Shown here: piece by piece, positions 8,576 to 16,461 of the stretch
Numbering within the stretch: the stretch's first letter is position 1
How the letters are laid out: every line of letters begins with the position of its first letter
Assembly: GCF_020731285.1 (NCBI RefSeq)
Contig: NZ_JAJFOW010000003.1
Span: 248,001-312,000 of the forward strand
Reading direction: 5' to 3'
From: Cohnella baijiui
Lineage (GTDB): Bacteria > Bacillota > Bacilli > Paenibacillales > Paenibacillaceae
DNA length: 64,000 nucleotides
The notes under the pieces: model-generated
Seen by the model: only the letters and a program-made list of their open reading frames with translations
Told to the model about the DNA's origin: nothing
Databases searched by the model: none
Translations under genes and position numbers: made by a program

Positions 8576-9441
8576 TCGTTCCTTTGTCGCCGTTGCAAAG
8601 ATGGGATGCTTTTTCGCGCCAAGCGCCGATTTTTTTGAAGCGGGAAGATTTGATCCGACCGGACGGAGGCAATAAAGTCCGCCGCTTCCAAGCCTTTTTC
8701 GACCGGTACGGACATGTGGACCGCCTAGTTGCCATGTCCGATCCCGGATCGCATACGTTTCAAATCCTGTTGCAATTTCTGCGAGAGAACGATGGGAAAG
8801 GCGCCAAGCATCTTCACTTTCTCGAGCGAGCGGCCAGCACGACAGCCTACGCGGATCGGGGAAGGAAGCTTTACTTGAATCACCATCGCGTTACGATCAG
8901 TCGGGCTCCGGCCCTCATTCAGCTGGCCAAGTATTTTGCTTACAAGTGGCTCCCGTTCCGCGGCGTTCGCACGATCGGGATCGGCGGCCGGGTTCCCTTA
9001 TCGCCTAATCCTTTTGAAACGGCGTTCAGCGAGTGTATTCAACAACTGCAGGAATATCACGTCGAATGTCCAATCGTGCATGTATTTCCGATCGCTTCAG
9101 GGAACATGCTCGACGGCTTTCTGCATCGGAAAGCCCGATCAGCGCCCATGAACCATTCCTTCATCGGCGTAACGACCGGGTATCGGTTATCCGTCCCGCT
9201 ATTAAGGATGAAATATGGCCGATATCGTGAAGTCGCGTTCATCCGCCCGTTCCGCCTGACGATGGAACAATATCGGAACCGGGCGGTTCGGTTTCATCGA
9301 CATACGGGGGTTTGGCTCGACCCGATCCATACGATTCATCTGTACGATGTCCTCGAAAGCGGAAGGCTTCCGAAAGATGCAGCGATTGTCGTGTGGATTA
9401 CTTGCCCGTATCTCCATTCCATCGATTTTAACGTGCAATAG
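8566..9441 (+). CDS. Divergent PLP-dependent enzyme fold (ACC deaminase/D-cysteine desulfhydrase-like)
   Basis: The N-terminus reads PIFLKREDLI then DGGNKVRR, the hallmark of fold-type II PLP enzymes of the ACC deaminase/D-cysteine desulfhydrase group. Lys37 is the expected Schiff-base lysine. The next family element, normally a QSNH-type loop, is replaced by SDPGSHTFQILLQ. IASGNMLDGF occupies the place of the phosphate-binding glycine loop. The length (291) is shorter than the usual 320-340. It may therefore be an altered enzyme or a binding protein. GTG 8566 follows GGGAGAG; ATG 8572 overlaps the previous TGA and is a possible alternative. It is the third member of an overlapping trio with the Lgt-like and flavoprotein genes. 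Confidence 0.6.
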   Translation: MSMIVPLSPLQRWDAFSRQAPIFLKREDLIRPDGGNKVRRFQAFFDRYGHVDRLVAMSDPGSHTFQILLQFLRENDGKGAKHLHFLERAASTTAYADRGRKLYLNHHRVTISRAPALIQLAKYFAYKWLPFRGVRTIGIGGRVPLSPNPFETAFSECIQQLQEYHVECPIVHVFPIASGNMLDGFLHRKARSAPMNHSFIGVTTGYRLSVPLLRMKYGRYREVAFIRPFRLTMEQYRNRAVRFHRHTGVWLDPIHTIHLYDVLESGRLPKDAAIVVWITCPYLHSIDFNVQ

Positions 9442-9465
9442 CCGGGGTTAAGGAGGGAACATGGG

Positions 9466-10266
9466 ATGAAATCTTCAATCGTACTATGGCGTGCTGCCGG
9501 TTCATTGGCTTTCGTTGCCACCTTGTTGTTTATGTTCGGGTTGATTTATGCGGCTCAAGATATCATCTATCCCAAACCTTCAGATGCCAATGCCGCTTCC
9601 AACCCAGTGCCGACGAACAGCGCCGCTGAATCGTTACCTAAAGGTGAAACGATGATTCTGGCGTTAGGAGATTCTTTAACAAGGGGGACCGGCGATTTAT
9701 CGGGAGACGGCGGTTACGTCGGCAAAGTTCGCACGCATCTGGAAGAGCTCTGGAAGAAGCCCGTAAATGTGGTCAATCAAGCCGTTAACGGTTGGCGTGC
9801 AGACAGCTTGCTTCAATTTATGGAGGAGCCTGACGTTCAGAAATTGATTCGACAAGCCGATATCGTCATGCTGACGATCGGCGCCAATGATTTAAGTCAA
9901 GCCGGGAGCACCAATCAGTCGGACATCAATTATGCGGAAATCAACAAAAACTTGCCTGTCATCGAAGAGAAACTGAACCAAATTTTGACCAAAATCGCGG
10001 CATTGAATCCGAATTCCAAAATTGTATATGTGGGTTTATACAATCCTTATATCAAAAAGGACCGAAATCAAGAGGGATCTTCGATCCTGCAGCAATGGAA
10101 TCTCAAGGCGGCACAGATCGCAGACGGCTTTCCCAACATGATCGTCGTTCCTACATTCGATTTGTTCCAGTTTGATATCCAAAAATATTTATACACCGAT
10201 GAATTTCATCCGAATTCGCTCGGATATGATCGAATCGCCGCCCGTGTCGTTCAAGCTTTGGAATAA
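9466..10266 (+). CDS. SGNH/GDSL-type hydrolase, membrane-anchored or secreted
   Basis: The protein (266 residues) has an N-terminal hydrophobic segment (about 12-31), then a Pro/Ala/Ser linker and an SGNH hydrolase domain. Block I is ALGDSLTRG with nucleophile Ser70. Block III is GANDL (Asn141). Block V is DEFHPNSLGY with Asp245 and His248. The family hydrolyses esters of lipids or acetylated sugars; here the active site should face outside the membrane. The start has AAGGAGGGAAC upstream. It is 25 bases before an ABC exporter, so it may act on or with the exported compound. It resembles spore-germination lipases of bacilli, but substrate cannot be told. Confidence 0.88.
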   Translation: MKSSIVLWRAAGSLAFVATLLFMFGLIYAAQDIIYPKPSDANAASNPVPTNSAAESLPKGETMILALGDSLTRGTGDLSGDGGYVGKVRTHLEELWKKPVNVVNQAVNGWRADSLLQFMEEPDVQKLIRQADIVMLTIGANDLSQAGSTNQSDINYAEINKNLPVIEEKLNQILTKIAALNPNSKIVYVGLYNPYIKKDRNQEGSSILQQWNLKAAQIADGFPNMIVVPTFDLFQFDIQKYLYTDEFHPNSLGYDRIAARVVQALE

Positions 10267-10290
10267 ATTTCGCGAAGGAGGTGAATAGCA

Positions 10291-11235
10291 GTGAAGGATG
10301 AATCTATCGTGTTATCCGTGCGCGATATAAAGAAGAAGATTAAAAATAAATGGATTATCAAAGGAATCTCCTTTGACGTTCGGGCCGGAGAAGTATTCGG
10401 CTTCCTGGGTCCGAACGGATCCGGTAAAACGACCACGATCCGAATGCTCGTCGATTTGATCAAGCCAACGGAGGGCCAAATTTTCATATGCGGCATTCCG
10501 GTAGGCAATAAGCCGGACGAAGCGCTGCAATACGTCGGCTGCATCGTGGAAAACCCGGAGTTGTATCCCTACTTATCCGGTTGGGAGAACTTGGAGCATT
10601 TTGCGAGAATGCTGAAAAACGTAACGAAGCAGCGGATTCATGAGGTCGTGGAAATCGTGGGTTTAAACCAACGGATTCACGACAAGGTAAGAACGTATTC
10701 GCTCGGCATGCGCCAGCGGTTAGGCATTGCGCAGGCGCTGTTAGGCAAGCCTAAGCTGCTCATTCTGGATGAACCGACCAATGGATTGGACCCGCAGGGA
10801 ATAAAGGAAATGCGCGTATTCATTCGCAGCTTGGCCCAAGAGGGCTTGTCGGTGTTTGTTTCCAGCCATCTGCTGAGCGAAATACAACTCATGTGCGACC
10901 GCGTCGCCATTATCAGTCATGGGAACGTAACGGCTGTGGGCCATGTAGCGGATTTGATGCGTCCGGCGGAAACGATCGTCGAGTGGCGGCTGTCGCCTTT
11001 TGAAGAAGGGATGGCGATTTTAAAAGCAAGCGGGTATGTCACATCGTTCGAGGAGCTTCCGATAGGCGAAGGATCAAGCAACCGAATCGTACGCTGTAAA
11101 ATGCCGGAAGACCAAATTCCGATCAAGAATGCCGAACTGGTACGCTCGAAAGTCCGGGTAAACGCCATCACGGTGAAAAATCCGACGCTGGAAGAATTGT
11201 TCCTGCGCTTAACGGACGGTGAGACCATTGATTAG
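10291..11235 (+). CDS. ABC-2 type transporter ATP-binding protein
   Basis: The 314-residue ATPase has Walker A GPNGSGKTT (40-48), signature YSLGMRQRLGIAQAL, Walker B LLILDEPTNGLD and the switch histidine in VSSHLLSE. After the nucleotide domain (about 1-225) a C-terminal extension of some 90 residues follows, as in drug or antibiotic-peptide exporters. GTG 10291 follows the strong AAGGAGGTG by six or so bases. It overlaps the permease gene by 17 bases, so the pair forms one exporter. The substrate is unknown; the neighbouring SGNH hydrolase and Lgt-like set hint at a lipid or envelope component. Confidence 0.92.
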   Translation: MKDESIVLSVRDIKKKIKNKWIIKGISFDVRAGEVFGFLGPNGSGKTTTIRMLVDLIKPTEGQIFICGIPVGNKPDEALQYVGCIVENPELYPYLSGWENLEHFARMLKNVTKQRIHEVVEIVGLNQRIHDKVRTYSLGMRQRLGIAQALLGKPKLLILDEPTNGLDPQGIKEMRVFIRSLAQEGLSVFVSSHLLSEIQLMCDRVAIISHGNVTAVGHVADLMRPAETIVEWRLSPFEEGMAILKASGYVTSFEELPIGEGSSNRIVRCKMPEDQIPIKNAELVRSKVRVNAITVKNPTLEELFLRLTDGETID

Positions 11236-12235
11236 CCTGTATCCGCTGATTCAAAACGAAACGATCAAATTGCTGAAAAAGCGCCGTTTTCTCGTGATTC
11301 TCGTGATTGTCGTCGTGCTGGTATCCGTGTTTACTTACGCCCAGACGAGAATCGCAGAGAACACGCGCAAGCAACTCGGTACAACGGATTGGCGCATCAC
11401 CACGCAAAATCAAATTGCGGATAATACGAACAAATTAAGCAATATTCGTATTCCCGATGAGGCGAAGCGCGCGATCAAAGTCGAGATCACAAGGTTGCAG
11501 TACGCTTTGGATAAAAACATTAATCCGCAAACGCCCAGCGGCGTCACCTTTACGCGGGATTTTTTCGGAAATGCGATCGGGTTGTTCCTGCCGTTATTAG
11601 TCGTGATCTTAGCCATAGACCTTGTCTCTGCCGAGCATTCGACAGGCACGATTAAAATATTACTGACGCGTCCCGTGCGCAGATGGAAAGTATTAATGAG
11701 CAAGCTGATCACGCTCCTGTTATTTACTTCCTTAATCATTCTGATGACGACTTTGATATGCTATGCCATCTCGGGGTTGGCGTTTGGTTACAGCGGTTGG
11801 TCAATGCCCGTAATCACCGGATTTCAAGTGACCGGGGATCAATTAATCACAGCCAATGCCCATGTGATTGAACAATGGCGCTATCTGTTCATGGAAATCA
11901 GCTTGTGCTGGTTCTCCTGTTTTGTCGTGGGCTGCATCTCCTTAATGGTATCCGTATTGGTACGAAGCACGGCGGCAGGAATGGGGATCATGCTGGCCGC
12001 CTTGATCTCTGGCGTGATCCTGGTCAACATGGTTGCGAGTTGGGATAGCGCCAAATATTTCTTCATGGTGAACTTGCAGACGAATACGTTTTTAAGCGCC
12101 GCTTTACCGTCAGCGGGATCGCCGCCAGTTCCCGGTCTTACGTTGCCCTTTTCACTTTCGGTATTAGCCGCCTGGGCACTGATTTCATTGGTGATTTCAT
12201 TTAGCGTGTTTACCAAACGGGATATATTGAATTGA
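11219..12235 (+). CDS. ABC-2 type transporter permease
   Basis: The protein (338 residues) has one N-terminal helix, a large extracytoplasmic region at about 45-110, and five more helices, the usual ABC-2/NatB-like topology. SAEHSTGTIKILLTRPVRR after the second helix is the common coupling segment that contacts the ATPase. GTG 11219 overlaps the ATPase gene; TTG 11228, with GGTGA just upstream, is an equally possible start. The stop overlaps a G-rich tract that carries the ribosome site for the next gene. Confidence 0.88.
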   Translation: MRPLISLYPLIQNETIKLLKKRRFLVILVIVVVLVSVFTYAQTRIAENTRKQLGTTDWRITTQNQIADNTNKLSNIRIPDEAKRAIKVEITRLQYALDKNINPQTPSGVTFTRDFFGNAIGLFLPLLVVILAIDLVSAEHSTGTIKILLTRPVRRWKVLMSKLITLLLFTSLIILMTTLICYAISGLAFGYSGWSMPVITGFQVTGDQLITANAHVIEQWRYLFMEISLCWFSCFVVGCISLMVSVLVRSTAAGMGIMLAALISGVILVNMVASWDSAKYFFMVNLQTNTFLSAALPSAGSPPVPGLTLPFSLSVLAAWALISLVISFSVFTKRDILN

Positions 12236-12237
12236 AA

Positions 12238-12247
12238 GGGGGGGGGG
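12238..12247 (+). repeat. G10 homopolymer at the ribosome site of the 12253 gene
   Basis: Ten consecutive G residues directly follow GAAA and lie five bases before GTG 12253, so the tract serves as the Shine-Dalgarno region. The paralogue at 15839 has only GGGAG. Such tracts are prone to slippage. Confidence 0.8.
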
Positions 12248-12252
12248 ATATT

Positions 12253-12786
12253 GTGGGGAAAATCGGAGCTACCGAGAGAAAGTGGCTTCTGACGCTCCAC
12301 CTGTTGTTTTCCGGGCTCATGCTTGGCGAAGCGTTTGTCTTTTTGATTCTGAGCCTTACAGCGGCAAATACGAACGATGTCGGCGTGCTTCAAGCGTGTT
12401 ATACCAGTATGCATGTGTTATCCAAAACAGCAGTTCGATATTCGGTCATCTTCGTTATCATCACCGGAATATTGCTGTCGGTACGGACCCGCTGGGGGCT
12501 CTTCAAATTTTACTGGATTATCGCCAAGGAAATCTTGACGCTCTTTACAGTCGCATTGGGACCCATCGGCATGTATGCCTGGACGCTCCAAGCGGTCAAG
12601 CTGACATCGGCTGAAGGATCAAGCGTCCTTCAGGATCCGGCGTTCATCGTGAACAGAGGCGAGCTGAGGACCGGGATTATTCTCCAGATCCTTTTTCTTT
12701 CCGCGATATTGGTGCTTTCCGTCTTCAAACCATGGGGACCGCGAAAACAAAAAAAGCGACCCAGGCGGATCTTTCGGGGACGATAA
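12253..12786 (+). CDS. Four-helix membrane protein (DUF2269-like), copy 1
   Basis: The protein (177 residues) has four hydrophobic helices and short loops, ending in a strongly basic tail (PRKQKKRPRR...). It resembles DUF2269-type membrane proteins of unknown role; I am not certain of the family. The frame is open from TTG 12232. I choose GTG 12253 because the G-rich ribosome site precedes it and because the near-identical copy at 15839 shares sequence only from this valine codon on. It follows the ABC exporter genes without a gap, so it is probably co-transcribed with them. A hairpin follows at 12841. Confidence 0.7.
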   Translation: MGKIGATERKWLLTLHLLFSGLMLGEAFVFLILSLTAANTNDVGVLQACYTSMHVLSKTAVRYSVIFVIITGILLSVRTRWGLFKFYWIIAKEILTLFTVALGPIGMYAWTLQAVKLTSAEGSSVLQDPAFIVNRGELRTGIILQILFLSAILVLSVFKPWGPRKQKKRPRRIFRGR

Positions 12787-12840
12787 CGTAAAAACACACC
12801 ACGCCACGAATCATCCCGTCGCTGTGACGCTGGAGAAAAT

Positions 12841-12877
12841 GCGAACAAGCTCTTCCCCTAAGGGATGAGCTTGTTCG
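12841..12877. terminator. Inverted repeat between convergent genes
   Basis: CGAACAAGCTC and GAGCTTGTTCG enclose a second CCCT/AGGG pairing, giving one long hairpin between convergent transcription units. There is no clear T-run on either side, so it is a likely but imperfect bidirectional terminator. Confidence 0.5.
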
Positions 12878-12896
12878 TCGCGAATAGGGGTTCTAG

Positions 12897-13445
12897 TCAG
12901 CTGCGAACGGACTTTAGTGCGGTTGACCAACGAATGACCTGATTCAACATATCGTTCACATGTGCAATGTGCAGTTCGGCCGGCTTAAAAATCGTGTAAT
13001 TCTCGAAATCCGTAAACATACTTAGAGCGGGGTGCGTACGAACGTCCGCCACCTGCAGCTCCCCCAGAATCCCGCGCAAATGCTCGGCGGCGCGCGTCCC
13101 TCCCGAAGAGCCGTAGCTGACGATGCCGGCTGCTTTGTTGTACCATTCCGCACGTGCGGAATCCAGCGCATTTTTCAATGCCCCGGTAATGCTGTGGTTA
13201 TATTCCGCAGTAACAAATACGAATCCATCCAGACTGGCTATTTTCTTGGCCCAAGCCGCAACCTGCTGCTCGCCGGAAGGGTCTCCGAGAAACGGCAGGT
13301 TGTAGTCGGCGAGATCCACGATTTCGTATGTGGCGTCGCCGCGCTTGTCTGCAAGTTCCTTGACCCAGTTCCCCACCTGCGGGCTTACTCTCGCTGGGCG
13401 CGTGCTGCCCAAAATAATACCGATGTTCATTTGAGCGGTTGTCAT
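12897..13445 (-). CDS. NADPH-dependent FMN reductase
   Basis: The protein (182 residues) has a flavodoxin-like fold. GSTRPARVS at 13-21 forms the FMN phosphate loop. EYNHSITGALKNALD at about 81-95 and SYGSSGG at about 110-116 are the other flavin-contacting motifs of the NADPH-dependent FMN/azo/quinone reductase family. It should be a soluble reductase of quinones, azo dyes or chromate. A GGGGAGG ribosome site precedes ATG. It lies 25 bases after the MFS gene, so it is probably the third gene of the tetR-MFS-reductase operon, whose theme is detoxification of an electrophilic or aromatic compound. Confidence 0.88.
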   Translation of the reverse strand: MTTAQMNIGIILGSTRPARVSPQVGNWVKELADKRGDATYEIVDLADYNLPFLGDPSGEQQVAAWAKKIASLDGFVFVTAEYNHSITGALKNALDSARAEWYNKAAGIVSYGSSGGTRAAEHLRGILGELQVADVRTHPALSMFTDFENYTIFKPAELHIAHVNDMLNQVIRWSTALKSVRS

Positions 13446-13469
13446 TGCGGGTTCCTCCCCTGTAAGATA

Positions 13470-14633
13470 TCAATCGACTATTCCTGCGTTATCCTCCTTT
13501 CCGCGTAGTAAGGTCCTCCTGACAAAAACGGTGAAGATCAGCAATGCAATCAGCCCGGAAACGGCGCATGAAACAAACAGAAAGGAGTAGCCCAAGTGCT
13601 GGGAAATCAATCCAAGTATGATGGAGCCAAGCCCGATCCCCAAATCCATGGCCGTGAAGAAGGAAGCCGTGGCCACGCCTTTTTTGTCAGAAGAAACAAG
13701 GCTTAGCGTTGCCGCTTGAAGCGTGGGTTGCGCCGATCCGAAGCCGATTCCGTACAGAACGGCAGAAGCCATGACTCCCGGCAATCCATTGGAGAAACTC
13801 AAAATAAGCAGCGCGATGATCGTAATCATCAAAGACAGAATAATGATGGAAGCTTCGTTATAACGATCTGCAAGTTTCCCGGCGATAGGACGGGTTATCG
13901 TTAGAGCAATGGCGTAGACCAGAAAGAAAGTACCTGCGTTAACTTGGATGGTGCTGGAGAACAACGGCAGGAAGGTGGTAATACCTCCGTACGTAAGGGC
14001 TAAGAAAAATATCGCTGCGGATATTGCCAGAACGGATCTATCGAAAAATACCGTTCTCCGCTTGTTGTCCTGTCGCAATGTGGGCACCTTGGTTCCCCGG
14101 GCAATCAGGATGGATACGACAGACAAGCCGGCGGCTAGGAAAAATAAACTGTGGAAAGAGTAGCTTTGGACCACCCACATTCCGATGATGGGGCCCATGG
14201 CCATGGATACGCTCATGGACATGCCGTACCATCCCATTCCTTCGCTTCGGCGCTGAGCAGGGATCACATCGGTAATGGACGTTCCGATGGAAGTGGTGGA
14301 AACGGCCCAACCGCAGCCATGAAAGATTCGCAAAAGAATCAACAAGAGAAGACCGCTTGCCCAGTTGTACAGAAACATAGCCATTGCGAAGAGAATCAAA
14401 CCTGCAAGAATAAAGAAGCGCCTGCCGAATCGGTCTAGAAGACCGCCGATGATCGGACGAACAACGACTGCGGACAAAGTAAATCCGCCAATGATGAATC
14501 CAAGCTGCGATTCGCCGATGCCCAATTGCTGGATGTACAGCGGCAATGTCGGGAGGAGCAAATAAAACCCGAAGCATAAGAAGAACATCGTTAACGTTAA
14601 TCCCGTAAAAGATTTGGTCCACAAGCGTTTCAT
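13470..14633 (-). CDS. MFS efflux transporter
   Basis: From this start the protein has 387 residues and about 12 helices. The loop 2-3 motif of the major facilitator superfamily reads GGLLDRFGRRFF, and its second-half counterpart is GKLADRYNEAS. It resembles bacterial drug/arabinose-type proton-coupled exporters. The frame is open 14 codons further upstream, but ATG 14633 has AGAGGAAG nine bases before it and avoids starting inside the operator, so I use it. The gene lies between a tetR regulator and an FMN reductase on the same strand and has its own copy of the regulator's operator just upstream. Confidence 0.88.
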   Translation of the reverse strand: MKRLWTKSFTGLTLTMFFLCFGFYLLLPTLPLYIQQLGIGESQLGFIIGGFTLSAVVVRPIIGGLLDRFGRRFFILAGLILFAMAMFLYNWASGLLLLILLRIFHGCGWAVSTTSIGTSITDVIPAQRRSEGMGWYGMSMSVSMAMGPIIGMWVVQSYSFHSLFFLAAGLSVVSILIARGTKVPTLRQDNKRRTVFFDRSVLAISAAIFFLALTYGGITTFLPLFSSTIQVNAGTFFLVYAIALTITRPIAGKLADRYNEASIIILSLMITIIALLILSFSNGLPGVMASAVLYGIGFGSAQPTLQAATLSLVSSDKKGVATASFFTAMDLGIGLGSIILGLISQHLGYSFLFVSCAVSGLIALLIFTVFVRRTLLRGKEDNAGIVD

Positions 14634-14655
14634 CGATTCACTTCCTCTTTTTTGG

Positions 14656-14671
14656 TAGTTATCGATAACTA
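14656..14671. promoter_or_regulatory. TetR-type operator, internal copy
   Basis: TAGTTATCGATAACTA is a perfect 16-base palindrome, 22 bases before the MFS start. It shares TAGTTA-N4-TAACTA with the operator at 15291-15310 in front of tetR. Confidence 0.75.
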
Positions 14672-14690
14672 ACATTCTAGAGGAAAAAAA

Positions 14691-15290
14691 TTAGGGTTTT
14701 AAACCCTTGGCAATAATGGATATCGAAACTTGAAGGTTATCGTCTGGGAAAGGGGGCGCGATATCTTCCAAAAGCAAGCCGGAAATAAATTTCCCGTAAT
14801 TAAATCGCATGAGCGTCAAAGCTTGGGACTCAGGATTGCCTTGGATCACTTTGCCTTTTTGCTGCATGACACGGAAATATTCGGTGACTATGGCAAGAAA
14901 CTTGGTCGCATTATTGTGCAGCCTCAGATGGATTTCGGGCATCGTTTTACGTTCCATAATGGAAATCAAGTAAATTTTTTTATTTCTGTTCAACACCTGG
15001 TGGTACAGCTCGCTGATCATGTTCAAATCTTGTTCCAGCTCATAGGCGAGATTCTTCGGGTTGATCTGTTCAATCGGGGCGGAGGAGAGATAGTGATCGA
15101 CTATAGCGTCCAATATCGCTTTTTTGGAACCATACGTCCGAAATACAGTCATCTCGCTGATGGATGCAGCCGCGGCGATTTCCTTTATGGTTACCGTCTT
15201 GTATCCTTTCTCGGCCATTAGATCTAAAGCAGACAGGAGTATTTTCTCGGCAGTGTTTTCTGTTTTCATGCTCAAACGAATCATCCTCAT
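14691..15290 (-). CDS. TetR-family transcriptional regulator
   Basis: The protein (199 residues) starts with a TetR helix-turn-helix: ILLSALDLMAEKGYKTVTIKEIAAAASISEMTVFRTYGSKKAIL across about 17-60, where TVFRTYGSK is the recognition helix and its cap. The remaining helical region is the ligand and dimer domain. ATG 15290 abuts the operator; later in-frame starts (ATG 15284, TTG 15275, ATG 15269) are possible and none has a clearly better ribosome site. It sits first in an operon with the MFS exporter and FMN reductase and most probably represses its own promoter until an exported compound binds. Confidence 0.9.
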   Translation of the reverse strand: MRMIRLSMKTENTAEKILLSALDLMAEKGYKTVTIKEIAAAASISEMTVFRTYGSKKAILDAIVDHYLSSAPIEQINPKNLAYELEQDLNMISELYHQVLNRNKKIYLISIMERKTMPEIHLRLHNNATKFLAIVTEYFRVMQQKGKVIQGNPESQALTLMRFNYGKFISGLLLEDIAPPFPDDNLQVSISIIAKGLKP

Positions 15291-15310
15291 GTTAGTTACA
15301 GGTAACTAAC
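15291..15310. promoter_or_regulatory. TetR-type operator at the tetR promoter
   Basis: GTTAGTTAC-AG-GTAACTAAC is a perfect nine-base inverted repeat. It lies about 12 bases downstream of the minus-strand -10 box and just before the tetR start, a standard block to transcription. Confidence 0.8.
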
Positions 15311-15322
15311 TTTTTTGATTTG

Positions 15323-15351
15323 ATCTTACTCCTGCATCCAAGGATTGTCAA
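15323..15351 (-). promoter_or_regulatory. Sigma-A promoter of the tetR-MFS-reductase operon
   Basis: Read on the minus strand, TTGACA (15351-15346) is followed after 17 bases by TAAGAT (15328-15323). Both boxes are close to consensus with ideal spacing. Confidence 0.8.
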
Positions 15352-15366
15352 TAGGCGGGAATATCC

Positions 15367-15696
15367 TTGTCGTTGCTTGCTGAAGCGCTTGCAGGTTTAT
15401 TGCCATTTCAGCTCCTGCTAATTCTTGGGACCACCGTTTTCTTTCATGAAGCGAGTGATTTGTTTGCTTTGCCTACGCTGGCGATTCTGATTGTTGCCGC
15501 TATGGAACGATTTCTTTTTTTCAGGTTGGCAGCGTCTGTCGTGCTTGGCGTTGGCCTATTGCTTCTATATGTACCGGTATGCTGGCTGATATACGTGATG
15601 CTGCTGCTGCCCCTTACACCTGTCGTGATTGCTTTGAACGTTGTGCCACTTTGCTTCATAGCAGCATCTTTGTCAGCCAGGCCCTCTCTTGGATGA
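15367..15696 (+). pseudogene. Hydrophobic open frame cut at the repeat, probable gene remnant
   Basis: The frame encodes 109 residues, nearly all hydrophobic, with three or four potential helices (for example LLPFQLLLILG and ASVVLGVGLLLLY). It opens with TTG without a ribosome site and its last residues (RPSLG) are encoded by the terminator of the dispersed repeat at 15681. The native 3' end therefore seems to have been replaced when the repeat joined here. I do not recognise the family. Confidence 0.35.
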
Positions 15697-15820
15697 GAGG
15701 GTTTTTTATTTTTGTGGCATGCACGCGGCCGCCAGTTTATTCACTTTCTACTTTTTTTAGATTTCGTTTAGAGCCCTTTTAGAATTAACCATTAAACTGA
15801 AAAAGGAAAACAGTTTTGAG
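15681..15820 (+). repeat. Dispersed repeat, copy 2 (terminator plus leader)
   Basis: This copy of 6211-6375 lacks about 20 central bases. It leads directly into a copy of the 12253 gene rather than into an Lgt-like gene, so it is one segment of a mosaic. Confidence 0.85.
15682..15707 (+). terminator. Rho-independent terminator inside repeat copy 2
   Basis: It has the same stem, loop and T-run as 6212-6237, base for base. Confidence 0.8.
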
Positions 15821-15838
15821 TGACGGGAGATGAATGTT

Positions 15839-16360
15839 GTGGGGAAAATCGGAGCAACCGAGAGAAAGTGGCTGCTGACGCTCCATCTGTTGTTTTCCGG
15901 GCTGATGCTTGGTGAAGCGTTTGTCTTTCTGATTCTGAGCATTACAACGGCAAATACGAACGATGTCGGCGTGCTTCAAGCATGTTATACCAGTATGCAT
16001 GTGTTATCCAAAACAGCTGTTCGATATTCAGTCGTCTTCGTTATCATCACCGGGATATTACTGTCGGTGCGGACCCACTGGAGGCTCTTCAAATTTTACT
16101 GGATTATCGCCAAGGAAATCTTGACGCTCCTTGCTGTCGCATTGGGACCAATCGGCATGTATGTCTGGACGCTCAAAGCGGTCAAGCTGACATCGGCTGA
16201 AGGATCAAGCGTCCTTCAGGATCCGGCGTTCATCGTGAACAGTGGCGAGTTGTGGACCGGGATTATTCTCCAGATCCTTTCTCTTTCCGCGATATTGGTG
16301 CTTTCCGTCTTCAAACCGTTGGGATCGCGAAAACAAAAAAAGCGACCAAATCTTGCCTAA
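15839..16360 (+). CDS. Four-helix membrane protein (DUF2269-like), copy 2
   Basis: The protein (173 residues) is nearly identical to the 12253 product; by eye about 95% of bases agree from the GTGGGGAAAATC start to the shared AAAAAAGCGACC near the end, after which both diverge. GTG 15839 has GGGAG nine bases upstream; ATG 15830 touches that ribosome site and is less likely. The frame is intact, so this copy may be functional. It is a stand-alone gene here, behind a terminator-bearing repeat and followed by a fragment of the cyclase gene, whereas copy 1 closes an ABC exporter operon. Confidence 0.65.
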   Translation: MGKIGATERKWLLTLHLLFSGLMLGEAFVFLILSITTANTNDVGVLQACYTSMHVLSKTAVRYSVVFVIITGILLSVRTHWRLFKFYWIIAKEILTLLAVALGPIGMYVWTLKAVKLTSAEGSSVLQDPAFIVNSGELWTGIILQILSLSAILVLSVFKPLGSRKQKKRPNLA

Positions 16361-16384
16361 ATAAAACCTCTGTTTATGCTTGAT

Positions 16385-16461
16385 GGCCAAATTTCCGTCT
16401 ATAGCGACTCAGCGTAAGGAGGGGCCAGATGTATCGGTAGCTGTGATAATGAACATATAAA
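16385..16461 (-). pseudogene. 3'-end fragment of the squalene-hopene cyclase-type gene
   Basis: These 77 bases match 19329-19405 with a single difference (CTATAGCGACT here, CTATAGTGACT there). That region encodes the C-terminus of the cyclase on the minus strand. The fragment lacks the native stop and everything upstream. It abuts a methyltransferase fragment at 16462. Confidence 0.85.
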
